NCBI GenBank assembly: GCA_002427995.1
Contig: DIZV01000014.1
Span: 1 to 8,314, forward strand
Direction of reading: 5' to 3'
Source: Chloroflexi bacterium UBA6019
GTDB lineage: Bacteria; Chloroflexota; Dormibacteria; Dormibacterales; Dormibacteraceae
DNA length: 8,314 nt
Part shown: one piece after another, positions 1 to 6,534 of the stretch
Layout: every line of letters starts with the position of its first letter
Numbering within the stretch: position 1 is the stretch's first letter
The notes under the pieces: model-generated
What the model was told of the DNA's origin: nothing
What the model saw: the letters and a program-made list of their open reading frames with translations, nothing else
Database searches by the model: none
Made by a program: the position numbers and the translations under genes

Positions 1-876
1 ATCTCCACTTCCGGCTCCAACGTGACGGCGAACCGCTCGGCTACGGCAGCTTGCGCCCGCTCGATCAGCCGCCGGACGTCGGCGGCGGTGGCGCCGCCGG
101 TGTTCTCGATGAAGTTCGAATGCTTGGGGCTGATCAGGGCGCCGCCCTCCCGGGCGCCGCTTCAAACCGGCCGCCTCGACCAGCCGGCCCGCCGAGTCGC
201 CGGGCGGGTTCTTGAACACGCTGCCGCAGTTCTTGGACTTGATCGGCTGGGTGCGCAGCCGCTCTTCGGTCCAGCTCGCCATCTGCTTCCGCGCGGCCGC
301 GCCGTCGCCCGGCCGGAGCTGGAACCAGGCGCCGGTGATCAGGTTGCCCCGCAGGCCCCCCGCCCGGAAGGCGGAGCTGCGGTAGCCGAGGTCGAGCTCG
401 TCTGGCTTCCAGGTCCTGCCATCCCCCTCGACCTCGACCAGGACTTCGCGGACCTCGGTTCCCCAGCAGCCGGCGTCCTGGTAGACGGCGCCGCCGACCG
501 TCCCGGGGATCCCGATCGCGAACTCCATTCCCACCAGGTCGAGGTCGGCAGCGAGGCGGGCCAGGCGCATCATCTTCAGCCCGGCGCCGCCGAAGACCCT
601 GTCCCCGTCCCGGCGGAAGCGGCGGTCGACGTCCCGCAGCAGCAGCCCCTCAACGCCCTCGTCACTGACCAGCAGGTTGGTGCCGGCACCGATGACCCGG
701 GTCGGGATGCGCCGCCGGCGAGCCTCCCGAAGCAGGGGTCCGGGGTCGGCGCTCTCGACCAGGAAGTCCGCCGGTCCGCCGATGTTGAAGGAGGTATGGC
801 GGGCCAGCGACTTACCCTCCTCGACTCCGGCGAGCGACCGCAACCAGGCCAGGTTGGCATCACCCCGCCAGGTCAT
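1..876 (-). CDS. murB: UDP-N-acetylenolpyruvoylglucosamine reductase MurB, 3' end cut by window, one-base frame disruption
   Basis: Cytoplasmic FAD enzyme that uses NADPH to reduce UDP-GlcNAc-enolpyruvate to UDP-MurNAc. From the ATG at 876, residues 1-239 read cleanly: TSFNIGGPADFLV (28-40), the FAD-binding IGAGTNLLVSDEG (62-74), GMEFAIGIPGTVGGA (116-130), the short YRSSAF segment (165-170) typical of the compact MurB type, and NCGSVFKNP with the proton-donor Ser219. After AGLK (236-239) the frame is lost. Dropping one base at about 159 restores GAREGGALISPKHSNFIEN and later EPEVE, with the catalytic Glu at about 289. About 291 residues are visible, so probably only a few are missing beyond the edge. 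The start overlaps the murC end by 17 bases and has a good GGAAGG ribosome site. Identity is very secure. Whether the shift is real or a sequencing error cannot be decided here. Confidence 0.93.
   Translation of the reverse strand, partial: MTWRGDANLAWLRSLAGVEEGKSLARHTSFNIGGPADFLVESADPGPLLREARRRRIPTRVIGAGTNLLVSDEGVEGLLLRDVDRRFRRDGDRVFGGAGLKMMRLARLAADLDLVGMEFAIGIPGTVGGAVYQDAGCWGTEVREVLVEVEGDGRTWKPDELDLGYRSSAFRAGGLRGNLITGAWFQLRPGDGAAARKQMASWTEERLRTQPIKSKNCGSVFKNPPGDSAGRLVEAAGLKRRPGGRRPDQPQAFELHREHRRRHRRRRPAADRAGASCRSRAVRRHVGAGSGD
159..159 (-). other. Probable extra base (frameshift) in murB
   Basis: On the minus strand the codons run GGT TTG AAG, then one surplus C, then GGC GCC CGG GAG GGC. 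Without that C the translation is the conserved MurB block AGLKGAREGGALISPKHSNF. With it, the reading becomes an arginine- and proline-rich sequence unlike any MurB. Both frames stay open to the window edge, so no early stop is visible. Confidence 0.85.
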
Positions 877-2098
877 GCGCCACCTTCCAGATGTCGCCGG
901 CGCCCATGAAGAGGACCAGGTCGCCCGGCTTCACGATGCTGTAGAGGTCGTCCTTGACGGTGTCGAAATGGGGCGCGAAGCGCGCTCCCGCCACCTTCTC
1001 GGCAAGCTGCCGCCCGCTGATCCCGGTGGGCTCCTCACCCGCGGCGTAGACCTCGGTGATGATCACCGCATCCGCCTCCCCGAAGGACGCCGCGAACTCC
1101 TCCAGGAGACCGGCCAGCCGGCTGTACCGGTGCGGCTGGAAGACCAGGATGACGCGGCCGGCGGCCAGCTCCCGGGCCGCCTGCAGGGTGGCGCGCACCT
1201 CGGTCGGATGGTGGCCGTAATCGTCGAAGAGGCGGGCGCCGTGCCAGCTGCCGACCAACTCCATCCGGCGGTGGGCGCCGGTGAAGGCGGCGAGGCTCTC
1301 GCGCACGGTCGCCAGATTCGCGCCGAGCTCGAGCGCCACCGCCGCGGCGCCGGTGGCGTTGAGCAGGTTGTGGCGGCCCGCGACCTGCAGCCGGAGGCCG
1401 AGCGCGGACGGGGTGTAGTCGGCGTCACCCCAGCCATAGGTGACGCGCCGGCAGCCGAACTCGAGGCGCATCGCCTCCGCGTCATCGGCGCAGACGACGG
1501 CCAGCTCTCGAACCTGGCCGGCGAAGCGCCCGAACACCTCGCGGACGGCGGCCAGGTCGCGGTAGTGGTCCGGGTGATCGAGCTCGACGTTGGTGACGAT
1601 GGCCTGGCCAGGATGGTGGAGAACCAGGGAGCCGTCGCTCTCGTCGGCTTCGGCGACCAGCCAGCGGCTGCGGCCGATCCGCGTGTTGAGACCGTCCCCG
1701 ACCAGCACGCTGGGATCGAACCCGGCGGCGGTCAGGACCTGACCCAGCATGTGCGTCGTCGTCGTCTTGCCGTGGGTGCCGGCGACCGCGATCGATCGTT
1801 CCGAGGCGATCAGCTCCGCCAGCAGCTCGGCGCGCGTCAGCGCCCGGACCCCCGCCGCCCGGGCCGCCGCCGGTTCGGGAGAGTCGGCCGGCACGGCGGC
1901 AGAGCGGATGAGCAGGTCGATACCTTCGACATGGGACGGGTCGTGGCCCTCGCGGACGGTGATCCCGGCTGCGGTCAGCCGCCGCGTCGTCTCGGACAGC
2001 CGCGCGTCGCAGCCACTGACCTCGTCACCCCTCGCCGCCAGCAGCTCGGCCAGGGAGGAAACGCCGGTGCCGCCGATGCCCATCAGGTGGACCTTCAC
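860..2098 (-). CDS. murC: UDP-N-acetylmuramate--L-alanine ligase MurC
   Basis: ATP-dependent cytoplasmic ligase that joins L-alanine to UDP-MurNAc, the first amino acid of the stem peptide. It has 412 residues. The N-terminal UDP-binding domain carries GIGGTG (7-12) and SGCD (28-31). The central ATPase domain has the P-loop AGTHGKTTTT (106-115), AEADESD (149-155), NVELDHPDHY (170-179) and GRHNLLNA (241-248). The C-terminal domain has DDYGHHPTE (292-300), FQPHRYSR (320-327) and GAGDIW (399-404). The start is GTG at 2098, and its GTGA overlaps the murG stop, so translation is likely coupled to murG. The protein is short for the family: between TYG (220-222) and GRHN (241-244) there are only 18 residues, about 20 fewer than I recall for E. 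coli MurC, so a small beta-strand section of the central domain seems trimmed. All catalytic motifs are intact, so I expect an active enzyme. Confidence 0.97.
   Translation of the reverse strand: MKVHLMGIGGTGVSSLAELLAARGDEVSGCDARLSETTRRLTAAGITVREGHDPSHVEGIDLLIRSAAVPADSPEPAAARAAGVRALTRAELLAELIASERSIAVAGTHGKTTTTHMLGQVLTAAGFDPSVLVGDGLNTRIGRSRWLVAEADESDGSLVLHHPGQAIVTNVELDHPDHYRDLAAVREVFGRFAGQVRELAVVCADDAEAMRLEFGCRRVTYGWGDADYTPSALGLRLQVAGRHNLLNATGAAAVALELGANLATVRESLAAFTGAHRRMELVGSWHGARLFDDYGHHPTEVRATLQAARELAAGRVILVFQPHRYSRLAGLLEEFAASFGEADAVIITEVYAAGEEPTGISGRQLAEKVAGARFAPHFDTVKDDLYSIVKPGDLVLFMGAGDIWKVAHDLAG
883..888 (-). promoter_or_regulatory. Ribosome binding site for murB
   Basis: GGAAGG on the minus strand lies 6 bases before the ATG at 876, inside the last codons of murC. 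It supports that ATG, rather than any later codon, as the murB start. Translation of murB would begin while ribosomes finish murC. Confidence 0.6.
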
Positions 2099-3132
2099 GC
2101 GGCCACCCGGCGGAGCACGGCGACGATGTCCCGCGCGGCGTCCGGACGGCCGAGCGCGCGGGAGGCTTGCGCCATCGACCGCAACCGCCCGGGATCGAGC
2201 GAGTCAAGGGTGGCCAGCAGGCTGTCCGCGGCGAGGTCGTCATCGGCAAGGCGAACCGCCGCGCCGGCGCGCACCATCCGGGCCCCGTTGCGCTCCTGAT
2301 GGGCGCCCCCGAAGGTACCCGGCACGATCACCGCCGGCAGGCCGACCGCCGTCACCTCGGCCAGAGTGCCAACCCCGCCGCGGCAGAGCACGAGATCGGC
2401 CGCCGCCATCAGGGGCGCCACGTCGGTCGTGAAGGCGAGGGCTCGATAGCGGTCGCGGACGAACTCGGAGGAGCGGACGCGGCCCTGTTCGCCAGTCAGG
2501 TGAACGACCTCCTCGAACCGCTCCAAGAGCCCGTCCAGGGCCGACCAGATGGTCTCGTTGATCCGCCGCGCACCCTGGCTGCCGCCCATCACCAGCAGGC
2601 GCCGCGCTGGCGCCCGCGGGTCGGCGGGTGCGAACCCGGGCCGGAGCGGATACCCGGTCAGCACCGTGCGCCGGGTCCGAAAGCGCTCGACGTCGTCGGC
2701 GAAGCTGACGCAGGCCGCCGCGGCGCCGGAGCGAAACATCCGGTTGGCGAGCCCGCCCGACTCGAAAACCGCCAGCACGTAGGGGATGCCGCGTCGGCGG
2801 GCCGCCCAGAGCGCCGGCGCCATCGCATAGCCACCGACGCCGAGAACGACGTCGGGCGCGAACTCGGCCACGATCTCGCCGCCTCGCCGCAGCGCCGCGG
2901 GAAGCACCAGGGGGAGGGCGAGGTTCTTCGCCGGCGAGTCGCGGTCGAGCCCGCGGATGCGCACGGTCTCGAGCCGGAAGCCGGCTTCGGGGACCAGCCG
3001 CTCCTCCGGGCCGCCCTCCTTTCCGACCAGGAGCAGCTCGTCCCGCTGCTCCTCAGCGGCGAAGGCGCGGGCGACGGCGAGAGCTGGCATCACGTGGCCA
3101 CCGGTCCCCCCGCCCGCGATCAGTAACCTCAT
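2095..3132 (-). CDS. murG: Lipid II synthase MurG (GlcNAc transferase)
   Basis: GT-B glycosyltransferase on the inner face of the membrane. It transfers GlcNAc from UDP-GlcNAc to lipid I, giving lipid II. The 345-residue length is normal. Visible motifs are the glycine loop GGGTGGH (7-13) with the conserved His13, GVGGYA (98-103), GGSQGA (183-188), HLTG (211-214), TLAE (256-259) with the UDP-sugar-contacting Glu259, and HQERNGA (278-284). Several signatures differ from the usual form: the HEQN...GLANR segment reads VFESGGLANR (122-131), TGNP is TGYP (159-162), and SRAGA is CRGGV (250-254). The ATG at 3132 is fixed by the glycine loop right after it and by an upstream GGAGG. It begins 80 bases inside the ftsW reading frame, and its stop overlaps the murC GTG start. 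Assignment to MurG is firm from the loops and neighbours. Confidence 0.95.
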   Translation of the reverse strand: MRLLIAGGGTGGHVMPALAVARAFAAEEQRDELLLVGKEGGPEERLVPEAGFRLETVRIRGLDRDSPAKNLALPLVLPAALRRGGEIVAEFAPDVVLGVGGYAMAPALWAARRRGIPYVLAVFESGGLANRMFRSGAAAACVSFADDVERFRTRRTVLTGYPLRPGFAPADPRAPARRLLVMGGSQGARRINETIWSALDGLLERFEEVVHLTGEQGRVRSSEFVRDRYRALAFTTDVAPLMAAADLVLCRGGVGTLAEVTAVGLPAVIVPGTFGGAHQERNGARMVRAGAAVRLADDDLAADSLLATLDSLDPGRLRSMAQASRALGRPDAARDIVAVLRRVAA

Positions 3133-4312
3133 CCGCTTCCGTCCTCCGACCGTGGTCCTGGGCGTTCCGCCGCGTCCCCTGGGAGGCGACGTTGAGAAGC
3201 ACGCCGATCGCCGCCAGGGTCATGGCGACCGAGGAGCCACCGTAGCTGATCAGGGGCAGCGGCACGCCCGTGATGGGCAGCGTGTCGGTTACCGTCGCCA
3301 TGTTGACGAGCGCCTGGAATGTCACCCAGGTCGTGATCGCGGTGGCGATCGTCAGGCCGAGACGGTCGGGGGCGCGGAGCGCGACGCGGTAGCCGCGGAC
3401 GGCGAAGCCGGCGAAGCCGAGGAGCACGAGCGTCGTCCCGACCAGGCCGGTCTCCTCGCCCACGATGGCGAAGATGAAGTCGGTGTGAGCCTCCGGCAGC
3501 CAGAGGAACTTTTGGACCGAGTGGCCGAGTCCGACCCCCCAGATGCCGCCGGAGCCGAGCGCGTAGAGCGCCTGAGTGGACTGGAACCCGGCGTTGAGCT
3601 GGTCCTGGAAGGGGTTGATGAAGACCGCGAGGCGGGCGAACCGGTAGGGCTCGAGGACCACGGTGAGCCACCCCGCAACCACGAGCCCCGCGAGGAGCAA
3701 GGCGAGGTGGCGCTTGCGGCCGCCGCCGGCCACGAAGGTGGCGACCAGGATCGCCGCCACGACCAGGGCAGTGCCGAGGTCGCGCTCGAGGATGACCAGG
3801 CCGAGGGCGCCGCCGAGGAGGACGACGAAGGGGACGAATCCCTCCCTCAGGTCACGGAGGCGCTCTCCGCGCTTCACCACCCAGGCCGACATGAAGAGGC
3901 CGAAGGCCAGCTTGGCCATCTCCGTCGGCTGGATCACCAGGCCGCCGATGGCGAACCACCGCCGCGCCCCGTTGACCTGGACGCCGACCAGCGGGACCAG
4001 CACCAGCAGGACGGTGACGGCGACGGTGCCGGGAAGGATGAGCGGGCGGAGGCGGTGGTAGTCGATGCGCATCAGGATCAGCAGCGCGGCACCGCCGAGG
4101 CCGACCGAGATCAGCTGGCGCTGGAAGTAGTAGAGCGGCGTCAGGTGCTGGACGTAGGCGAGGGCCTGGCTGGCGCTGAGCACGAAGACGAGCCCGGTGG
4201 CGACCAGCAGGACGCTCAGCAGGAGCAGCCAGCGGTCGCCCTCGGCGCGGGCGGCACGCTCGCGGGCACGGACCGGCGGGCTCTGCCCGCGGACGCCTTC
4301 GGCGATCGCCAT
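3053..4312 (-). CDS. ftsW: Septal peptidoglycan polymerase FtsW (SEDS family)
   Basis: Multi-pass membrane glycosyltransferase that polymerises lipid II at the division site with its partner class B PBP. It has 419 residues and about ten hydrophobic segments (near 27-47, 66-82, 91-111, 133-147, 159-176, 179-196, 203-220, 283-306, 320-339 and 352-377). SEDS motifs are NGARRWF (114-120), QPTEMAK (128-134), RDLGTAL (177-183), FQSTQALYALGSGGIWG (243-259), LPEAHTDFIFA (272-282) with Asp278 at the position of the catalytic aspartate of E. coli FtsW, and GVPLPLISYGGSS (349-361). It starts 14 bases after the murD stop, and I see no clear ribosome site. RodA is an alternative, but the dcw position and the HTDFIFA motif favour FtsW. 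The last ~40 residues are arginine-rich and the final 26 codons run inside murG. This tail may be genuine, or may result from a lost base near 3177-3180. Confidence 0.95.
   Translation of the reverse strand: MAIAEGVRGQSPPVRARERAARAEGDRWLLLLSVLLVATGLVFVLSASQALAYVQHLTPLYYFQRQLISVGLGGAALLILMRIDYHRLRPLILPGTVAVTVLLVLVPLVGVQVNGARRWFAIGGLVIQPTEMAKLAFGLFMSAWVVKRGERLRDLREGFVPFVVLLGGALGLVILERDLGTALVVAAILVATFVAGGGRKRHLALLLAGLVVAGWLTVVLEPYRFARLAVFINPFQDQLNAGFQSTQALYALGSGGIWGVGLGHSVQKFLWLPEAHTDFIFAIVGEETGLVGTTLVLLGFAGFAVRGYRVALRAPDRLGLTIATAITTWVTFQALVNMATVTDTLPITGVPLPLISYGGSSVAMTLAAIGVLLNVASQGTRRNAQDHGRRTEADEVTDRGRGDRWPRDASSRRRPRLRR
3143..3147 (-). promoter_or_regulatory. Ribosome binding site for murG
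   Basis: GGAGG on the minus strand lies 10 bases before the murG ATG at 3132, with a second purine run (GGAAG) closer in. It sits inside the tail of the ftsW reading frame and shows that murG can start on its own rather than only by coupling. Confidence 0.55.
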
Positions 4313-4326
4313 CTACTGCTCTGACA

Positions 4327-5601
4327 CTAGGCAGTCCTCGCCGCGTGCCAGGCGCGGGCGCGGTCCTTGAAGCGACGGCCGCGATCCTCGAAGCTGGTGA
4401 ACCAGTCGAAGCTCTTGTAGCCCGGGCTTAAAAGGACCACACCTCCCGCTTCGGCGCGGCCGGCCGCCAGCTCCACCGCGTGGTCGAGGTCGCGCGCCCG
4501 CTGGACCGACCGGTGCCCGGCCAGCTCCCGCTCGAGGAGCTCGGCGCTGTCGCCGATCAGGACCACGGCCGACGTCAGCCGGCGGATGTCGGCGATCCAT
4601 GCCGCCAGCTCGAAGCCTGTGCCCTGGCCGCCGGCGATCAGCACCACCGGCAGTCCGACGAAGGAGTTGAGGCCGACAATGGCCGCCTCCGGGTTGGTCG
4701 CCTTGGAGTCGTTGTACCAGCGGACCCCGCCCCACTCCCCGACCAGCTCGAGGCGGTGCTCGACACCCGCGAAGCCGGCGACGGCGGCGTCGATCTCCGC
4801 CCGCGGTATGCCGGCCAGGCGACCGACCGCGGCGGCTGCCCGGGCATTGAGAAGGTTGTGGGCGCCGGGGACGGGCATCGGTGGATCCGGCTCGCGCTCG
4901 AACCAGGTGATCTGGGCCGTGGTCGTGCCGGCAAGTTTGCGGCAGGCGGCGTCGCCACCGTTGAGCACCGCGTGGTCCTGGGCGTCCTGGAACTGAATCA
5001 GTCGGGCCTTGGCGGCGACGTAGTTCTCGAAGCTGCCGTGCCGATCAAGGTGGTCGGGCGTCAGGTTCAGGATCACGCCGATCGCCGGCTTTGGCCGCTC
5101 GACCGATTCGAGCTGGAAGCTCGACAGCTCGAGGACGACCCAGTGCTCGGGCGTGACCTCGTCGAGGTGGTCGAGAACGGTCTCGCCGATGTTTCCGCCG
5201 ACCAGCACCGGCCGGCTCCCCCGGGCCAGGATCGCGCCGGTGAGCGCCGTCGTGGTCGTCTTGCCGTTGGTGCCGGTGATGCCGACGATGGGGGCCGGGC
5301 AATGGCGGAAGAAGAGATCGATCTCGCTTCCGATGCGGATCCCCTTCAGCCGCGCATCCCGGAGCAGGTCGGCGTCCCAGGGCACGCCGGGGCTGGCATA
5401 TACCTCCTCGCAGCCGCTCAGCACGCCGTCGTCGTAACCGCCGAGGATCGTCTCGACCCCCTCGGGCAGGAGGGCCAGCTGGTCGCCGAGCTTGCTCGCC
5501 GGCTGGCGGTCGACGACCCGGACCCGGTCGCCCCGGGCGCGGAGGAACCGCGCCAGCGCGACGCCGCTCCGGCCGAGGCCGACCACAAGCGAGGTCGTCA
5601 A
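4327..5601 (-). CDS. murD: UDP-N-acetylmuramoyl-L-alanine--D-glutamate ligase MurD
   Basis: Cytoplasmic ATP-dependent ligase that adds D-glutamate to UDP-MurNAc-L-Ala. I chose the TTG at 5601, giving 424 residues beginning MTTSLVVGLGRSG, because it places the usual short lead before the nucleotide loop and its TTGA overlaps the mraY stop. A longer frame upstream would run 80 bases into mraY. Motifs are GLGRSG (8-13), the P-loop GITGTNGKTTTT (107-118), NIGE (137-140), ELSSFQLE (158-165), NLTPDHLDRHGSFENY (179-194), Lys198 in the AAKARL segment that is carbamylated in this family, GAHNLLNA (246-253), NDSKATN (297-303) and LSPGYKSFD (391-399). The last replaces the common SPACASFD. The stretch between TWF (232-234) and GAHN is only 11 residues, about 20 fewer than I recall for E. 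coli MurD, the same place as the shortening in MurC. No obvious ribosome site precedes the TTG, which fits translational coupling. Confidence 0.95.
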   Translation of the reverse strand: MTTSLVVGLGRSGVALARFLRARGDRVRVVDRQPASKLGDQLALLPEGVETILGGYDDGVLSGCEEVYASPGVPWDADLLRDARLKGIRIGSEIDLFFRHCPAPIVGITGTNGKTTTTALTGAILARGSRPVLVGGNIGETVLDHLDEVTPEHWVVLELSSFQLESVERPKPAIGVILNLTPDHLDRHGSFENYVAAKARLIQFQDAQDHAVLNGGDAACRKLAGTTTAQITWFEREPDPPMPVPGAHNLLNARAAAAVGRLAGIPRAEIDAAVAGFAGVEHRLELVGEWGGVRWYNDSKATNPEAAIVGLNSFVGLPVVLIAGGQGTGFELAAWIADIRRLTSAVVLIGDSAELLERELAGHRSVQRARDLDHAVELAAGRAEAGGVVLLSPGYKSFDWFTSFEDRGRRFKDRARAWHAARTA

Positions 5602-6534
5602 AGCCGGGCTGCGGCGGCCGAGGCGAGCGCGGCGAACGCGCCCACCGTCCAGAAAACCGCGTCGATGCGATTCTCGGACCACCCCTGGAGCTGGAACGTG
5701 TAGTGGATCGGGGTCATCTTGAAGATCCGGCGCCCGCCGGTGGCCTTGAAGTAGGCCACCTGCATCATGACAGACAGGGTCTCGATCACAAACACGAGCC
5801 CGAGCAGTGGCAGGAGGAGCACGAAGCCCTGCTGGATCGCCATTCCCGCGAGCGCGTAGCCGATCCCCAGCGAGCCCGCGTCGCCCATGAAGACCCGCGC
5901 CGGATGGCGATTGTAGAAGAGGAACGCGAGCAGGGCGCCGACGGCGGCCAGGGCGATCGCCTTCTCGCCCGCCACCGCGCCCGGAAGGAGCAGGGAGACT
6001 CCGATCAGCGCGATCACCGAGAGGCCCCCGGCGAGGCCGTCGATGCCATCGCTGAGGTTGACCGCGTTGGCGCAGCCGGCGATCGCCAGCACCGCCAGCG
6101 GCCAGTAGAGCCAGCCGAGGGCGAAGGGCACCCCGAACTGGTGCTCCTGGTGGGCGAGCGCGGCCACCGGGATCGCCAGCAGCAGCTGGATCGGGAACTT
6201 GAGCCGGGCAGGGATGCCGAGCGACCCGACCTTGAGCTTGCGGAGGTCGTCGGCGAGCCCGATCAGCCCGCCGAGGACGAAGCCGGCCAGGGCCGGTCCC
6301 GCGCCGGCGTGGCCGGCGAGGGTGGCGAGGAGCCCGCTCAGGATCGCGATCGCGACGAAGAGGATGCCGCCTCCGGTCGGGGTACCAGCCTTGGCCTGGT
6401 GCTCGGCCGGGAGCTCACTCTGGATCACCTGACCCGCCCGGCGGCGCCGGAGCAGCGAGATGAACCGGGCGGTAGGCGGCGATCCCCACCGCGAAGGCCA
6501 CGCCGACGGTGACCAGGTCGAGGAGTCGGCTCAA
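5598..6534 (-). CDS. mraY: Phospho-N-acetylmuramoyl-pentapeptide transferase MraY, with a one-base frame disruption near the N-terminus
   Basis: Integral membrane enzyme that transfers phospho-MurNAc-pentapeptide from UDP to undecaprenyl phosphate, giving lipid I. The start is TTG at 6534, whose TTGA overlaps the murF stop. The first 23 codons encode SRLLDLVTVGVAFAVGIAAY, a plausible first membrane helix. Removing one base near 6465 then joins this to FISLLRRRRAGQVIQSE and AEHQAKAGTPTGGG (residues 24-56), for 311 residues in all. Other motifs are the metal-binding ADDLRK with Asp95-Asp96 (94-99), NAVNLSDGIDGLAGG (156-170), MGDAGSLG with Asp218 (216-223) and RIFKMTPIHYTFQLQGW (269-285). The usual triple-histidine PIHHHF reads PIHYTF here, keeping only His277. 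About ten hydrophobic segments are present. Without the frame correction, translation could only start from the internal GTG at 6428, which would lack the first helix. The gene sits in its standard dcw place between murF and murD. Confidence 0.94.
6465..6466 (-). other. Probable extra base (frameshift) in mraY
   Basis: The minus-strand codons read GCC GCC TAC CGC CCG, then a surplus G, then TTC ATC TCG CTG CTC CGG. Upstream the hydrophobic helix is in one frame. Downstream the conserved MraY block FISLLRRRRAGQ is in the next. Removing one of the two Gs restores a continuous protein, AAYRPFISLLRRRRAGQ. Confidence 0.85.

Noticed and set aside
576..863. Small minus-strand frame starting with GTG at the murC stop
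   Set aside because: It is the wrong frame over murB. The neighbouring frame from 876 carries all MurB motifs.
1755..1766. Four tandem GTC triplets, a possible microsatellite
   Set aside because: They encode the run of threonines in the MurC P-loop and reflect codon preference.
677..2299. Long plus-strand open frame (540 codons) opposite murB, murC and the end of murG
   Set aside because: It spans several confirmed genes on the other strand, shows low-complexity Arg/Ala/Gly/Asp composition and no recognisable domain, and is what a GC-biased codon pattern produces in the antisense frame.
2957..4324. Long plus-strand open frame (455 codons) opposite ftsW, rich in Glu, Asp, Gln and His
   Set aside because: Antisense image of a hydrophobic membrane protein: Leu and Val codons read backwards give Glu, Gln, Asp and His. 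No family motif and no independent start signal.
5240..5285. Near-repeat shared with about 1750-1795 and 7495-7540
   Set aside because: These are the P-loop codons of the paralogous ligases MurD, MurC and MurF, explained by common ancestry rather than a DNA repeat.
5602..5682. N-terminal extension of murD to an ATG at 5682
   Set aside because: It would overlap mraY by about 85 bases and add an arginine-rich lead with no MurD counterpart. The TTG at 5601 fits both the family and the junction.
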